From positions 2,019,318 through 2,083,317 of the forward strand of contig NC_058163.1 of assembly GCF_020080835.1 (NCBI RefSeq): 64,000 nt of DNA. Direction: 5' to 3'. A model generated the notes under the pieces. That model was not told the DNA's origin, searched no databases, and worked only from the letters and a program-made list of their open reading frames with translations. The position numbers were made by a program, and so were the translations under genes. The stretch comes from Cotesia glomerata (lineage: Eukaryota; Arthropoda; Insecta; Hymenoptera; Braconidae). Positions 1 through 13,661 of the stretch are shown in pieces. Position 1 is the first letter of the stretch. Each line of letters starts with the position of its first letter.

Positions 1-302
1 ATGTACGTACATATCTACATTGTAGTGTAATTACACCACATACCACGATAATTAAATCTGTGGATCAAAACGACGTTATATAAGTTTTATTTTTTATTCA
101 AACTCACTTAGCGTAAACTAAAAAAAATTTCTAAAGGTCACTGCTACAATTTTATGTAAAACTTATTTTTTTTTTTTAATAATTATTATTAGATAAAAAT
201 TAATTATGTTAAATTTTGATTTGATGACTCGGCTTTTTAAAATAAATTTTTTTAATGGGCGTTGATGATAAAGAGCTTAATCATCAATAAATTATTTTTT
301 AG

Positions 303-3300
303 ATCAATGAAGAAAAATCAGCATCGACGAGCAAAATCGAAACACCAATAAATAAAGACTCTAATAGTCCAAATAATCATATTACCGTAACACTTGCTGA
401 TGGGTAAGTTTTTTTTTTTTTTATTATTTAATTTTTTTTAAATTGTTGGTTAATTTTTTGGGGTTTTATTTGAAGACAAACGGCAAACCGTACTCCACCC
501 TCAAAATTAAGCAATGGAACAGTGCCAAAAAGTATAAGTAACGATGATAATGAAGTATTGATAAGTAACGATGATCATTATAGTAACAAAGAAGTTTTAG
601 AAAAACAACGAAATTATTCTGACGAACCAAAATTACTGGTAATTAATTATTAATGTTTAATAATTATAATTTTTGAAGTGAAACTTTTTTATCGGCATGA
701 GAGAAATTTTATAGCAATGTAAAAAAAAAAAATCGTCACGATTTTCGGTTACGCGCCATGTTTTTTTTTTTTTTTTTTTTTAAATCAAAGTTCAGTATAG
801 CGACGTAAAGAATAAATCTAATAAACATTATTAATTCTAAAAATAATTAAAGAAACAAATTAAATAACAATTTAAAAATCAAACAATCACACAATTAGAA
901 AATAAAAATATGCATACGTACATCTTGTTTAATTATTCTTTTCTAATGATTTATTCATTGATTTTGAATTTGATACTTTAATGAATAATTACAATTATCT
1001 ACTAATAACTTGTGTACTTGAGTAAGTTATTAAATAAGCTGATTAACTAATTTTTAGATTAAATAATGGCATAGTCTAAATAATGACAACAATGGTAATT
1101 ACGATGCGATCATAATTGATGAAATACAATAATTATAATAAGAGTAATGATAAAATCAATTACTCATATATTATTTGTATGCATGTCTATAATACTAAAA
1201 CAGCTTTAATTTAATACGGAAAAAATTTTTTTTTCTTAAACCTTATCGACCCAATTTCTGTCAAGTTGTAAATAGTAAAAAAATGATACGTCATAAAGAA
1301 GTTTCACTTCTTACCTGTGTACTCTGGTACACACACACACATATTTCTTTATTTTTAAAATATATTTATAATAATAAATTAAAAACAGCATCCATCAGTA
1401 ACGTCAAAATTAGGCGAAAGACGATCGAGTAGCCCGTTCCAAAATGGCAGAACAGAAGTACTGATCGGAGAACCAGAAGGTGGACCAAGATCTCCACGTG
1501 GTTCAACTTCTTCGGCGATTAATGACTTTCTGAGTACCGACAATCCAGAACCTATTTGCAGGTAATTTATAATTATTAAAAATATTAATTTATTGATAGA
1601 AGAAAATGAAACTCACCCTCAAGCTATTTTCTCTTTATACCCCGATACAAAGAAAGTGTTTTCTCGTATTTACAATTTATTCATAGGCGCATAATAGAAA
1701 TGGTCCTCAATTGACAAAGAGATACACGAGTATTCACATGCAGATGAATAAAAACCTTTTTATTTTTCTCCTTCTGCTTTTTTTTTTATCGTAGCAGTTG
1801 CTAATAAAAGAGTATTTTTGACAACAATCGTCGCTTAAACTCTTATAGGTTACATGATACTCTTTAATTAAATTTATCTGGTTGAATAAGCCAACCTTTG
1901 TGTATATAACGATTATTGTGATGATCGTAAATATTTGTTTTGTTAAATTAATTTTTTATCTCCCAATTGAGGCCATGCGTTAATCCAGCGTATATATAAA
2001 TGTATCAAAATATTATCTTAACACTCTGATGTGTGATTCACTTTAACATCTGTTTTGTTATCTACCGCTACTGAGTAATGTGTTTGTTTCAATTTATAAA
2101 TAATAATTGATATAAACCGCTAAAAGTATGCCGTTTTATCAATTCTAAAAATTTAAACTTTTTCTTATTTATTTATTTATTTATTTATTTACTTCTGGTA
2201 AAAACATTCTATAGAGGTGCAGAAAGCACCTGTGCATAGACACCAGAAAAATATAATACATTTATAAAATTAATTAGTACAATTGATCTAATCCACCTCA
2301 CAATATGCTTTCTTAACCTTTTATTATAATTTAGCGTTTTCAGATTATTCGGAAGTAGATTGAAGTATTTTATTGCAATATAAATTGCATTTTTAGTACT
2401 TAGTGTTCTATTAATTTTTGGTAGGGTTAACTGTCTAGACCGTGTATTAATTATTCTCTTAGAGTACAAAGCTTAGAGTTAAAGCTTGGACAATGAAAGA
2501 TTGTTTAATCTTCAGTGGTCCTAACAAATCATTAGTAGTTCTCATTTTACTTAACAATTTATTTTGAAGATTTACAATAGGTTTTAAAGTGTTATCATAG
2601 GCACCACCCCAGGCTATAATTCCATAGTTTATAACACTTTCAAATAGACCATAATAAATGATTTTTAGTATCGATGAGTTTGTCCAATTACTTAATTTAT
2701 AAAAGAGGAAGGTAAAGTACTTGAGTTTTTTTCATTAGTTCCAAAATATGTTTGTTATAAAGTTCCAAATTTTCTTTTGTGGCGGTCAATTCTAATTTTA
2801 TCTTCAAATCTGTGGGAAGAAATAGAATTTTTTCAGTAATTTCCCTGAAATTTCTTACCAAAATAAAAGCAAGAATTTAGAATAGATCATAATCAAAAAA
2901 TCCCAGTGAATAGATACAGATCTAAAAATTTTCCAAGGGTAGGTTTTAAATTCCTAGAAAAACTCCTTTGATATTTCCCCATCTTTTAAGATAGAAATAT
3001 CTGATGTTAGTATTGGTAAAGCACCTGCGTTAACAAACAGAGGAGCATTGATAGTCAGTGGAGCTTGAGTTTGTCGTAAAAAAATAATAAAATACACCTG
3101 ACAGCCGGAAACCCCAGTACGAATGAAACCCGGACCCTCTTTTTCTACCAAAATACATGCGTAGCCCCTTTACATTTAACATTATGTTTTTCAACACCTA
3201 CGGACTAATACCAACAAAAGATGATGACTACGACCATAACGTACAATAAGGTCTTTTCACCCGTAACTTTCAACCTGCTCTTATATGTGCGTATATGTTC

Positions 3301-6300
3301 CCCTGTGTAATGTTGTTCTTGAATTTAGGGGTCTTGAGGCCCTGAATGGAACGCCTCCTCCGATGAGTCATCCGACTTTAGTATTAGGGTAAATCCTACA
3401 AACATATGCTCACTTAAAATCCATTTTTTTATTGCTGGTAATCTAAAATATTAACCTTTTATTTTTGTGTTGGGTGTTATTAATTTTATAATTAACATTC
3501 TTTAAAAAAAATTTTTTAAACATGATTTGTTGATTTATAATTAATGTTAGGGAAATATTTGGTTCAACCCATAAACATGGTATTTAGAATTTTTTAACAA
3601 ATTTTTAACAAATTTCCAAATTTCGCTCAAAAATAATCTGATTAATTAAAAAAAAACTGCGGCACCTACCCAAAAGTAGATTATAAATTAAAAATTAAAT
3701 ATTTATACTATTAAAAGTACAAAGTGTAAAAATACATCAATTTAAATATCTAAATATAAATATATATATATATGTATGTATATACAAGTGAAACATTAGA
3801 TAAGAGATATCAGGTGCCACACTGATGATAAATGACATTCCGACTTAGTTTTATTTCTCATTGTCTCGGTACTTTACTTAGCTATTTTACTTTGTTAATT
3901 GCACACTATGTAATACCTTCTTTTACTATTATATTATTACCATAGTTAATAATAGTAACTAATAGTCTTACAGATAATAACGTTAACTGTTTTTATACAA
4001 AAGTGAGTACCTGGCTTCATATATACATATCGAATTACTTATAACATAACTTGTAATATACTATACTAGTCCCATTTTGTGGGTAGTTTTTTTTTTCTCT
4101 GTGGATTTTACATCAAAGAATGCCGGTTCGTGGAAATAGTCCTTGGAAATAAAAAAATACATGTGGAGCTTTGTAATACGAGACTGTGTGCTCGTAAAAA
4201 AAATCGTGAAAAAGAATTAAAAAATATTTCATGTGAAGAAAATTTTTTTTTTTGATGGAATATTTAAAAGTGGCAATTTTTTTTTTTAGTAATAAAATTT
4301 TTTTAAATTTTTGGATTAACAATAATTTAGAGTTATAAATAAATAAAAAATAAGGAAATAAATTTTTTTTCAATTCTCAGGACATTTAAAAGCAACAAGA
4401 AAAATGTTTTACTGCCAAAGGAAAAAATGAACAAATTTAAAAATATAACAATTGACGTCACGTGTATAAAAATAAATTTATCGATTGATTTAATAAGACA
4501 ACGGTTGGTGTTTTCCTGAGATAGAGATAGCAGAAATAGAAATAGATATGTTGAATAATTTAGTGAGAAATTGAGGATTTAATTTTAAAATACCAGGTAG
4601 ATATTGAATGAACGTAAATATGGATATTCTGGAGCACAAGATAAAATAAATAAATAAAAAGGTAAAAAGCAATTCGGATGCTGGTAGGACTCGGGTTGGG
4701 TACTGCAAACACTTTGCTTTGAGAACAGAGGGTCAAGCGGGCTACTACCTCGGTCCACTGGTCCTTTTCTTGACCTTTCTATATTTATATCCTTATTCTC
4801 GGTACCTAGGATTTAAAATTTAAACAACTTGAGCTAAAATACTCTCTACCCTCTTCCAATACATAATACAAAAGATCTTTCCAAGAAGATTTACAAAAAT
4901 CCTTTTATTTCTCAGTTTAGAGTTTAGGTTTAGCTCCAACGCTGGAATTCACCTTTAGACTTTCTATTTATCATTCAGTTGAGTCATTCAAGAAAAATTT
5001 TGCGAGTATCCCTGAGAAAATTCTCACTCATATTTTCTTTAAACTTTATTTTAAATTTAAACATTAATTTTTAAACTGAAAAAATTCCAAAAAATTTTTC
5101 TTAAATATTTAATTAATTTTTTTTTAATTTTATAAAAAATACCCAAATTTTTTAACTTTTACACAGAAAAAAAAAAAAATAAAAATGGCTTTAATTTTCT
5201 CCAAACAGAATTTAAAGTTTTCTTCAACAATTTAAAGTTTGTCATTGAAAAATTATAAACGCTTACAATCATCGAACGTCCAGCCTATTGTACTCGCTGT
5301 ATATTTTAAAATTATAAATGGACTGTAGTATTGTATAGTGAGTAAATAATGCTTCAGTAATCATTTTTTATGAATGCACTTTAAAGTTATAAAAATTTCT
5401 GACTTGGCAAAATTACCATTTTTTATTTCTTCACTAACTTCTCAATGTTTGAATAATTTAAAAGCTCTTTCTTTAAATTTATTAAAACTTCTCACTAACA
5501 TTAACTAACCGTGACACCCTCCGCTAAAAATTTACGAAAGTAAGAAATTACTGTTTCAAAAACTTTTTACTTAAAAAAATCAAATAGAATATTTTGTCAT
5601 TTTAATAAAAATTCATTAATCAGCAAGAGTCTAATTACATATAGTAAAACAAGTAAGCGTAAAGGAAGATCTCATTAAAAAAAAAAAAAAAAAATTAAGG
5701 ATCACTTTGCAAACAAGAACACAAAACCTTATATCAGTAATCATTATATCTCTTATGTTTTTTTCCCATGACCATAAAGATCAGATTCACACTCACATAT
5801 AAATTTATCCTAGCAAAACGTTATATACATCTGAGAAAATATTGCAGTGACTTTAACGCTCCAAAAGAAAGATTGACAATTATTTTGAAGAAAATAAGTA
5901 AAGACGCCCCCCTCAGAGGGCGCTTTACCATTTTAAAAAATTAACATTTTTCTGGATTCTTTAGCATAAATATACATTTTTTCTGGCTGGTATTGTGCAT
6001 CGTACACACAAATACGCACATAGAGAGACACATTGACATTAACAGAACATTAAACGCATTAGGCTTTTACCTGAATGCATTTCTGCACTCTTGAGTAGTA
6101 GGGATATATATATAAGTGTATATATTTGTGTGATACACACTGAAAAATGTGTGTCCGTGTAATAGTAGAAGTAGGGGCCACCTTCATCCGGGAAGTCGTG
6201 GCCGAGGGGACTGGTAAACCAGCGAAGCCAACAAACTCAGTGTAAAACCGTCTGAGCGTCACTACAGACCTTTATATGAGCATTTTTTTTTTTTTTTTTT

Positions 6301-9300
6301 AGTAAATATTGTTCAAGTTTTAGAAAATAAATGAGCCAAAAGTGCCCAAAGGATAATTTTAAAGTGAAATTTTGAAACTTATAGGAGAAAAAATGAAATT
6401 TTGGGACTTTTCTTCTCAAGATTCTGACACCAAGTTCAGAGTGATTCATAATTTTTAATTTAAAACCTGACACGGTGTGCGTAGTTTGTAGTTGTGTGGG
6501 AACAAAACAGGTTGCTTGGAATGTGATGACGTAATATTAATGAAAAATATTTTTTTAGTGATAAATGTGGTCGAAAAAAAAAAAATAAAATAATATTGTC
6601 TTAAATAAAAAGAAAAAAATAGTGAAATTAAGCAGAATGGAATTTAAGTGGTGAAGAAAATAGTTTTATTTAAATAATTGTTTTTATTTCTTCATCATGT
6701 AAGATTTAGAAATGGTGGATTTTTTAAAAGGAAAGCCGGTTTAAAGGCCGGTAAGATATTTACAGCTAAACTGACGTTAATGCACTTAAATTCATGACTA
6801 ACAAACTCATTACTAAGGATACTAATTAGGATAATGGAGAACTTAAACGATTTTGAATTTAAATTTTAAATCACAGATACTTTTTTTAAACAAAGTTATA
6901 AATAAAAGACGACTGCACCCATAACAGGCGCCCACGTACACACTACGCTGAGAATACTTAACAATTAAAGTATAATTAAATAGCAAGTTGCATTTCATTT
7001 AACTGTTAGATTGTTGTTATTAAAAGCCACCATGAGGATCCTCAAAACATTGCATTGGTAGGTTTTATCATAATTATTCTTGCTTTTATTTTAAACACCT
7101 CAATTATCTTCACAACAAATTACTTTTATTATTTTTTAATAAATTATTTCACAAATATTTTTTTTTTTTTTTTTTTTTTTTTTTAATCGAAAAATTAATG
7201 GAATTTTTGTTAGAAAAAAAATAAGAAACATTTTTATTTTTTAACGGGAATTTAAAGTTGAATCATTCAGCGGCTTCGAGCTCTAACAATCTAATTACTA
7301 TCATTACACACGTTAAGTTGGTTAAGAAAAATCTAGACAGCTCAAAATCCGTATAGAAAATCTTTTATGTTTTATTATTTTAATATAATTTATTCATTTT
7401 TCTAACAGTACTTATTTAATATTTTTTATTTTGATATTTTCAAAAATTAATTAAAATTCTTTTTAATTTAATTTAAAAAATCACTTGATGTTTTTTATTA
7501 TAATCTTTAAGTTTATTTCTTCAAAAATTTCTTTAAGAAAAATATAGTTAAATTTTATTTGGAGTTTTTAGAATGATTTAAATTTAAATAAACTATTAAA
7601 TTAATTCAAAAGAAAAGAAGAAATATAAAATTAACTCCAAAAAAATAATTTATCTTTTAAAAATTAATAAAATCCTTGAAAAAATGTTGAATAAAAACCC
7701 GTAAAAATTTTTTAGTTCATCTAGAAGATGAACAATGGCGTACTCAGATGCTTGAAGTGATATATCTAGATTACTTGACTTATCACTTGTCTTTTAAGTA
7801 TACCCAACTCTTCTACGGAAGATCTTTTTTCTAAACAAGTTCCACTTATATTTTTCATCCTCGCCAAAATATAATAATAATACACTTGTTAACTTACAAG
7901 TGGTTGAGTTGTATTGTTGTGTCCTCTTGTCCTTCGGTTAAAAACTTGACTCGAATAGTTTATTTGATACTTCAAGGGGATTAACATCTATCCTCGTACT
8001 TCATAATAATCACGGCTCATGAATTATTTACGTATTGTATTATAAAAAAACACACACACACACACACATTTTTAACTTTGATTTTAATCCTTAGATATTT
8101 ATCATATAATCACATAGAAACTCATTTCGTAGGATTATGTATCGTTAATATTTATTAAAAAATTAAGAGTCCCAAGGGATCGTCATTTTTTTATTTTTTT
8201 CAAGGAGTGGTTACTGGATTTTTATTTATTTTTAGACCAGTAGCTCGATTAGATAAAAATAAATACAAATTGACATCATTTATACGCTTAAATTCCATAA
8301 TGTGTCATTTTGTAATCTACTAAGTCAACTATTTGTCTTAAATATTTTTATTTGGACTGTTAGTTTTATTGTTTGATAAGATAATCGAATTTTTTAAGGT
8401 AATACGGAAAAAAACTTTAAAGTCAAAGACAGCTGGGTCGTAAAAAGAGCATTAAATTTGGTTTAATTAAATTATAAAATGTCAGGGTGATTGTAAAAGT
8501 GATTTTAAATGACTGTTTGAATTATTGAAGGCTTTTTTTGGTCAAAAGTAATTTTTTCATGGAAAAAAATTTAATTTTTACAGAAAAAATTATAATTACA
8601 CTCTGATTTATATTTTAATATTTTTACAAACAAAAGTAAATTTATTATAGATAATTTTATTCGGAAAAAGCATCTACTTTGTCATAAAAATCCAATTTTT
8701 AATATCAACCTTAATTATTTTTAGATATATTTAATTATCTGTAATAAGAATATCCTATCATATAAATATACATACATATAATATAAATATAAATACTATC
8801 ATATAAATTTTTATTAAATTCTAATGAATTAAAAAATTGAAAAAAAAAAAAAAATACTGTCAGTTAATATTAAATATTAATTATTAAAAAATAAAGTTAA
8901 AACCAGCTTACGAGCGTCTATTTTCTTAACAACTTTGATTTGAAAAGCATTTTTTTTAAATGCCGAGTTTAAATTAATTTATTCATCTAATTATATAATT
9001 TTTTTTTTTTTTTTTTTTGAATTAACAATATATGAAAAATTCATAAAATTGAATAATCGAAATTAATTGCATGCTTTATAATATTTAAATAATGGGTGTC
9101 AATAACTAGTTGATAATTTTTAAGTTGAATCTCATATTGACAGCCAGTCGACAGCGCTATCACGCCTTTTTTTTTACTTTGACCTAAAAAATTAACTGTA
9201 AGAGTTTGAACTCTTCTGATTAAATAAATTATTTTTAAATTAATTTTTATATTTTTAATAGTAATTAATCATTTATGGAAATTATTATTAATAAACTTTA

Positions 9301-12300
9301 ATAATATTAATTACTTAATAATAATAAGTTTGGATAAATACGAATAAGCAGATGATTCTCTAGGCATGCTTAGTATAGGTGTCAATAATTGGGGCTAAGG
9401 TATGTCAATAATTAGATCAATCAGTTTTTTAACCTGTCAATAATTGGTGTATCCGGATACTCTATTTAATTATTTAAAATTAATTAGTAAATATCAGTGA
9501 TTATGATTTTAAAAGAAGAAATTGATTTGTAAATTTGTAAAACATTACTTGAGACATTACCACAAACAAAATTCAACGATATTGATATTTGATTGCTTAA
9601 AATCAAATTATAACTTTGTCTCTTATAGTGTCTCAATAATTGGAGCTTTTACCTTATAAAATGACCAAAAACTTGGAAAATTTTCCAATTTTTCTCATCG
9701 AAAAATATTTAGACCCTTGATGTAATCAATGAGTAATACCCTTGAGAAAATACCGATAAAAATAGTAATTTTTTGTTTAGAAATCGTCTCGGTAGCTTTG
9801 GTGACTCAACGATGTGTAAAAACATGTTCCTCGTTTACTTGCTAATTCCAATAATGATAAAAGAAAAGAGAAACTTTGATGATACTTCAAAGAGCAATAG
9901 TTCCTAATGATCACGTGCATTAGTGTCTCAACATTATCATACAATAGACCTTGAAAAAAAAAAGGCGATAAAGAATAAAAAAAAGATAACCCCCGACGTC
10001 AGACGCTCTTTCTTTCTCAGGAATTTTTAAAGCTTCCAAAGAAATAAAGAAAAAAATCTAACTAATTTTTCAGCTGAATGAAAATGACCGTTGGATATGA
10101 AATTTACTTGGCATGCGTGTTTAAAGGATAATAAATAAAAAATGGCTGAATGAGAGTTATTTGATCAACGGTTGGTGCGTAACCGCACTGGTACAGCGGT
10201 ACAGCGGTACAGCGGTTTATTATTGCTGGCTATTGTCCTCACCTTACTTTTGTTGTGTTTCTTTGTTCATCGTAACACAAATTCCTATCTATAGATTATG
10301 TACGTGTTCATTTACATGTGTTAATCGATATACTGTGAACTAAATAAAATAATACAATAGAATTGAAAAATAAAAAAGAGACGCTGGGTTTTCAATTATT
10401 TTTTCAATTCAATCATTTCGTAACGGAATTATTTCCTTTTAAATTCATTTAATCATACTTGATCTCGTAATTTTTTTCTAGATAAATTAAAAGCCCCAAT
10501 TATTGACACTATAAGAGACAAAATTATGATTTAATTTGATTTTAAGCAATCAAATATCAATATCGTTGAATTTTGTTTGTGGTAATGTCTCAAGTAATGT
10601 TTTACAAATTTACAAATCAATTTCTTCTTTTAAAATCATAATCACTGATATTTACTAATTAATTTTAAATAATTAAATAGAGTATCCGGATACACCAATT
10701 ATCGGCAGGTTAAAAAACTGATTGATCTAATTATTGACACCTATACTAAGCATGCCTAGAATCATCTGTTTATTCTTATTTATCCAAACTTATTATTAAG
10801 TAATCAATATTATTAAAGTTTATTAATAATAATTTCCATAAATGATTAATTACTTTTAGAAATATAAAAATAATTTATTTAATCAGAAGAGTTCAAACTC
10901 TTACAGTTAATTTTTTAGATTAAAGTAAAAAAAAAAAGGCGTCAAAGCGCTGTCGACTGGCTGTCAATATGAGATTCAACTTAAAAATTATCAACTAGTT
11001 ATTGACACCTATTATTTAAATATTAATTTCGATTATTCAATTTTATAAATTTTGCATATATTGTTAATTTAAAAAAAAAAAAAAAGTTATATAATTAGAT
11101 GAATAAATTAATTTAAACTCGGCATTTAAAAAAAATGCTTTTCTAACCAAATTTGTTAAGAAAATAGACGCTCGTAAGGTTTTACCTGGTGCAAACTTCA
11201 TTTTTTAATAATTAATATTTAATATTAACGGACAGTAATTTTTTAAAATTTTTTAATTAATTAGAATTTAATAAACATTTATATGATAGTTATTCTTATT
11301 ACAGATAATTAAATATATTTAAAAACAATTTGTCAATAATTGGGGCTTTTACCTTATTTCAAAATTAATAAAATATGTAACTTTTGAAATTTTGATTTAA
11401 AAAAAAAAGTTTGGAACAAAATTTCTAGAGAATTTAATAATCTACAAATAAGGTCTTGTAAATTTCAATGGAGTTATTATTTGAGGAGCTAGAAGCAGTT
11501 GAAATGATTTTACAACAGGTTATGGGCCCGGGGCGCAAAATTTAAAGATTTTAATCCAAAAAAAAAGGAGCTTATAAAAAATAAATTAGGTTAATTACCA
11601 AAAAGCAATTCAACTTTAATTGCAAATTAATTTAAGTAATAATTACTAATTAAATTAATCAAAAAAATTTGTTGCAGGTCTCGCCGGCGCAGCGCCACCA
11701 GCGTGAACGACATCCAACTGCAAAACAACAATAACTCTCCATCGCTACGTGAATCAAAGGATTCACGTAGCCCCCACATTCCTCCAGATGAGATGTGGGT
11801 CCCGGGGGTAACCCCGGGTCACCACCGTGAGTTACCAGTCGACGTTCCCGACACTCTTCTCCAGCAAGCGTACGCAAACAATAAGGTAATCTTACCACTG
11901 TCACCTCCCCCGGCACCACCACTACCAAAAACAACCGACTCTCCAGTAGCAGTAACAGTTTACCCGTCGACAAAGTTAACAACCACCACCACCAACAACA
12001 ACCAGCGGCCCGGAAACCAAGTCGATTTGCCGCTTTCAGACCTGCGCGAGCTAACCCTAAACATTAAAAACGATTCATCTTATCACCACAAAAACCTTCA
12101 TCATACCCCGCGAAATAACCTAGACGCTGCGCTCCCAGTCAACGATCTCTCCGGGTTCACTCACTTAATCGAAATAACAGTTGACAAAAATTCAGATAAC
12201 TCCAGCAACGACTCCACCACCAAGTCGCCGATCCTCTCGATATTCGACGAGATAGACAGTCCAACCAGCAACCACTCTCACCTTCAGATAAAGGAGTCCA

Positions 12301-13625
12301 ACGTTGACATCGACGACGACTATCCTTTCGCCAAAGAAGACTACCCCACCATGCTAAAGACTTGCAGCGACGATTCCGCGAGTCCTAGGTCCTCCTCAGG
12401 CCGGTCTGACTCAACAACCGCCTTAGATACTAGTCTTATAATCCCCGGAAAAGAGTCTCCGCTCTACGATGCGAGAAGAATAGACCTAGGCTCTCCTTGT
12501 CGCACTATTCCGGACCTCAGTATCTACGGAATGACCCGCGAGACAACCTCCTTTGATAATCCAGCCTATGGACTGGATTTGCATCAAGGTTTATTGATCC
12601 GGTCTGATGAAGTCCTAGATCTCAGAATCATTGGAGACAATTGCAAGAACTGCGAGATAATTCCTATCGGAAAGCCTGAAAAATCTCTGGGTAAAAAAAA
12701 GAAACCCAAGAACACTTCTAGCTTTGATGTAGATCTAATTGCTGCCAAGTCTACCGATGATCTGCTTGCTGCTGATCTCACGGGGTTCGTTGCTAGAACC
12801 AGCATCAAGAAACCCCCGAAAAAAAGCAACCTGCCTGTGCTTCCAACTCCTCCACCTTTGCCGCCGCAGGTTCCGACTATCAACGGGTATTCCACTTTGA
12901 GAAACGACAGCCACAAGAGCAACTCACGGGGATTTAGAGAGGTCGCAGTTGATTGTCCTCCGGACTTTATTCCGGTGACTAAAAGCCACCCGATTTATCC
13001 GCCTCCGAACAAGGTCGAGGTGAAGAATAAAAGCAGTGATAGCAAAATATTAACTGATAGGAGCAAATCTAAAGAGAGTGTGGTTGCGTTGGATGACAAT
13101 GATGGGCAAAAGGTAAGACTAAAAAGTCTTAAGCACCCGGGTAAGCTTTTAACACCACGACCGATTTCTGTATTATCTAACACTATTCCTAACATGAGCC
13201 CTAACAAGATTTTGAAAAATCGAAAAACTCTTCCGATGTCTTACAGACTTTCTGATGACGATAAAGACGCGAATTTTTCACTGATGATTGATGATGACAA
13301 TTCCTGTGTTGGGTTGTCATTCTCGAGACTCTATAGCTTTCGAAACGAGAGCTTTGATAATAAAACAAACAGCATCAAGTCGATGGTTAATAAAAATGAT
13401 GTTTTGGGTACAGATAGGGATTTTGATCAGTCTAAAGTAAATGTTTACTTGGACAATGCTGAAAACACCGCGTTGTTTAATGCCTATGAATCCCTATCGC
13501 TTCCCTCTTACGCTTCTACTGCTTCTTCTTCATATTCTTCACTATCATTAAAGAGTAATTGTCACTTTAATCTAAACACAAACGACGCTTCTTTAATGCT
13601 TACTTCACCACACCATTCTTTAAGT

Positions 13626-13661
<36 letters not shown>

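Larger units (their letters stand above)
1562..11677. other. Large stardust intron: contents
   Basis: Ten kilobases between exons 3 and 4 as read here. It holds the LINE remnant (2163-2880), a (CA) run near 8049-8067, the alternative exon at 7032 and the paired inverted elements at 8715-9656 and 10486-11580. A GC-richer patch at 6160-6260 could be a promoter or 5' exon but carries no exon I can support. A three-copy GGTACAGC run lies at 10190-10215. Open frames elsewhere in it are short and composed of AT-rich low-complexity sequence. Confidence 0.6.

Noticed and set aside
2954..3151. Minus-strand 65-residue frame (VSGCQVYFIIFLRQ)
   Set aside because: Looks almost protein-like but has no family match I know, no splice partners and lies beyond the LINE remnant.
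4113..4708. Minus-strand Lys/Phe-rich open frames
   Set aside because: Low-complexity AT-rich translation with no domain, no start context and no partner exons.
6160..6262. GC-rich patch as an sdt exon or minus-strand gene
   Set aside because: No start context or donor that keeps phase with downstream exons; left as possible promoter only.
10161..10343. 60-residue plus frame in the sdt intron
   Set aside because: Contains an 8-bp tandem repeat and hydrophobic low-complexity residues; no supporting signal.
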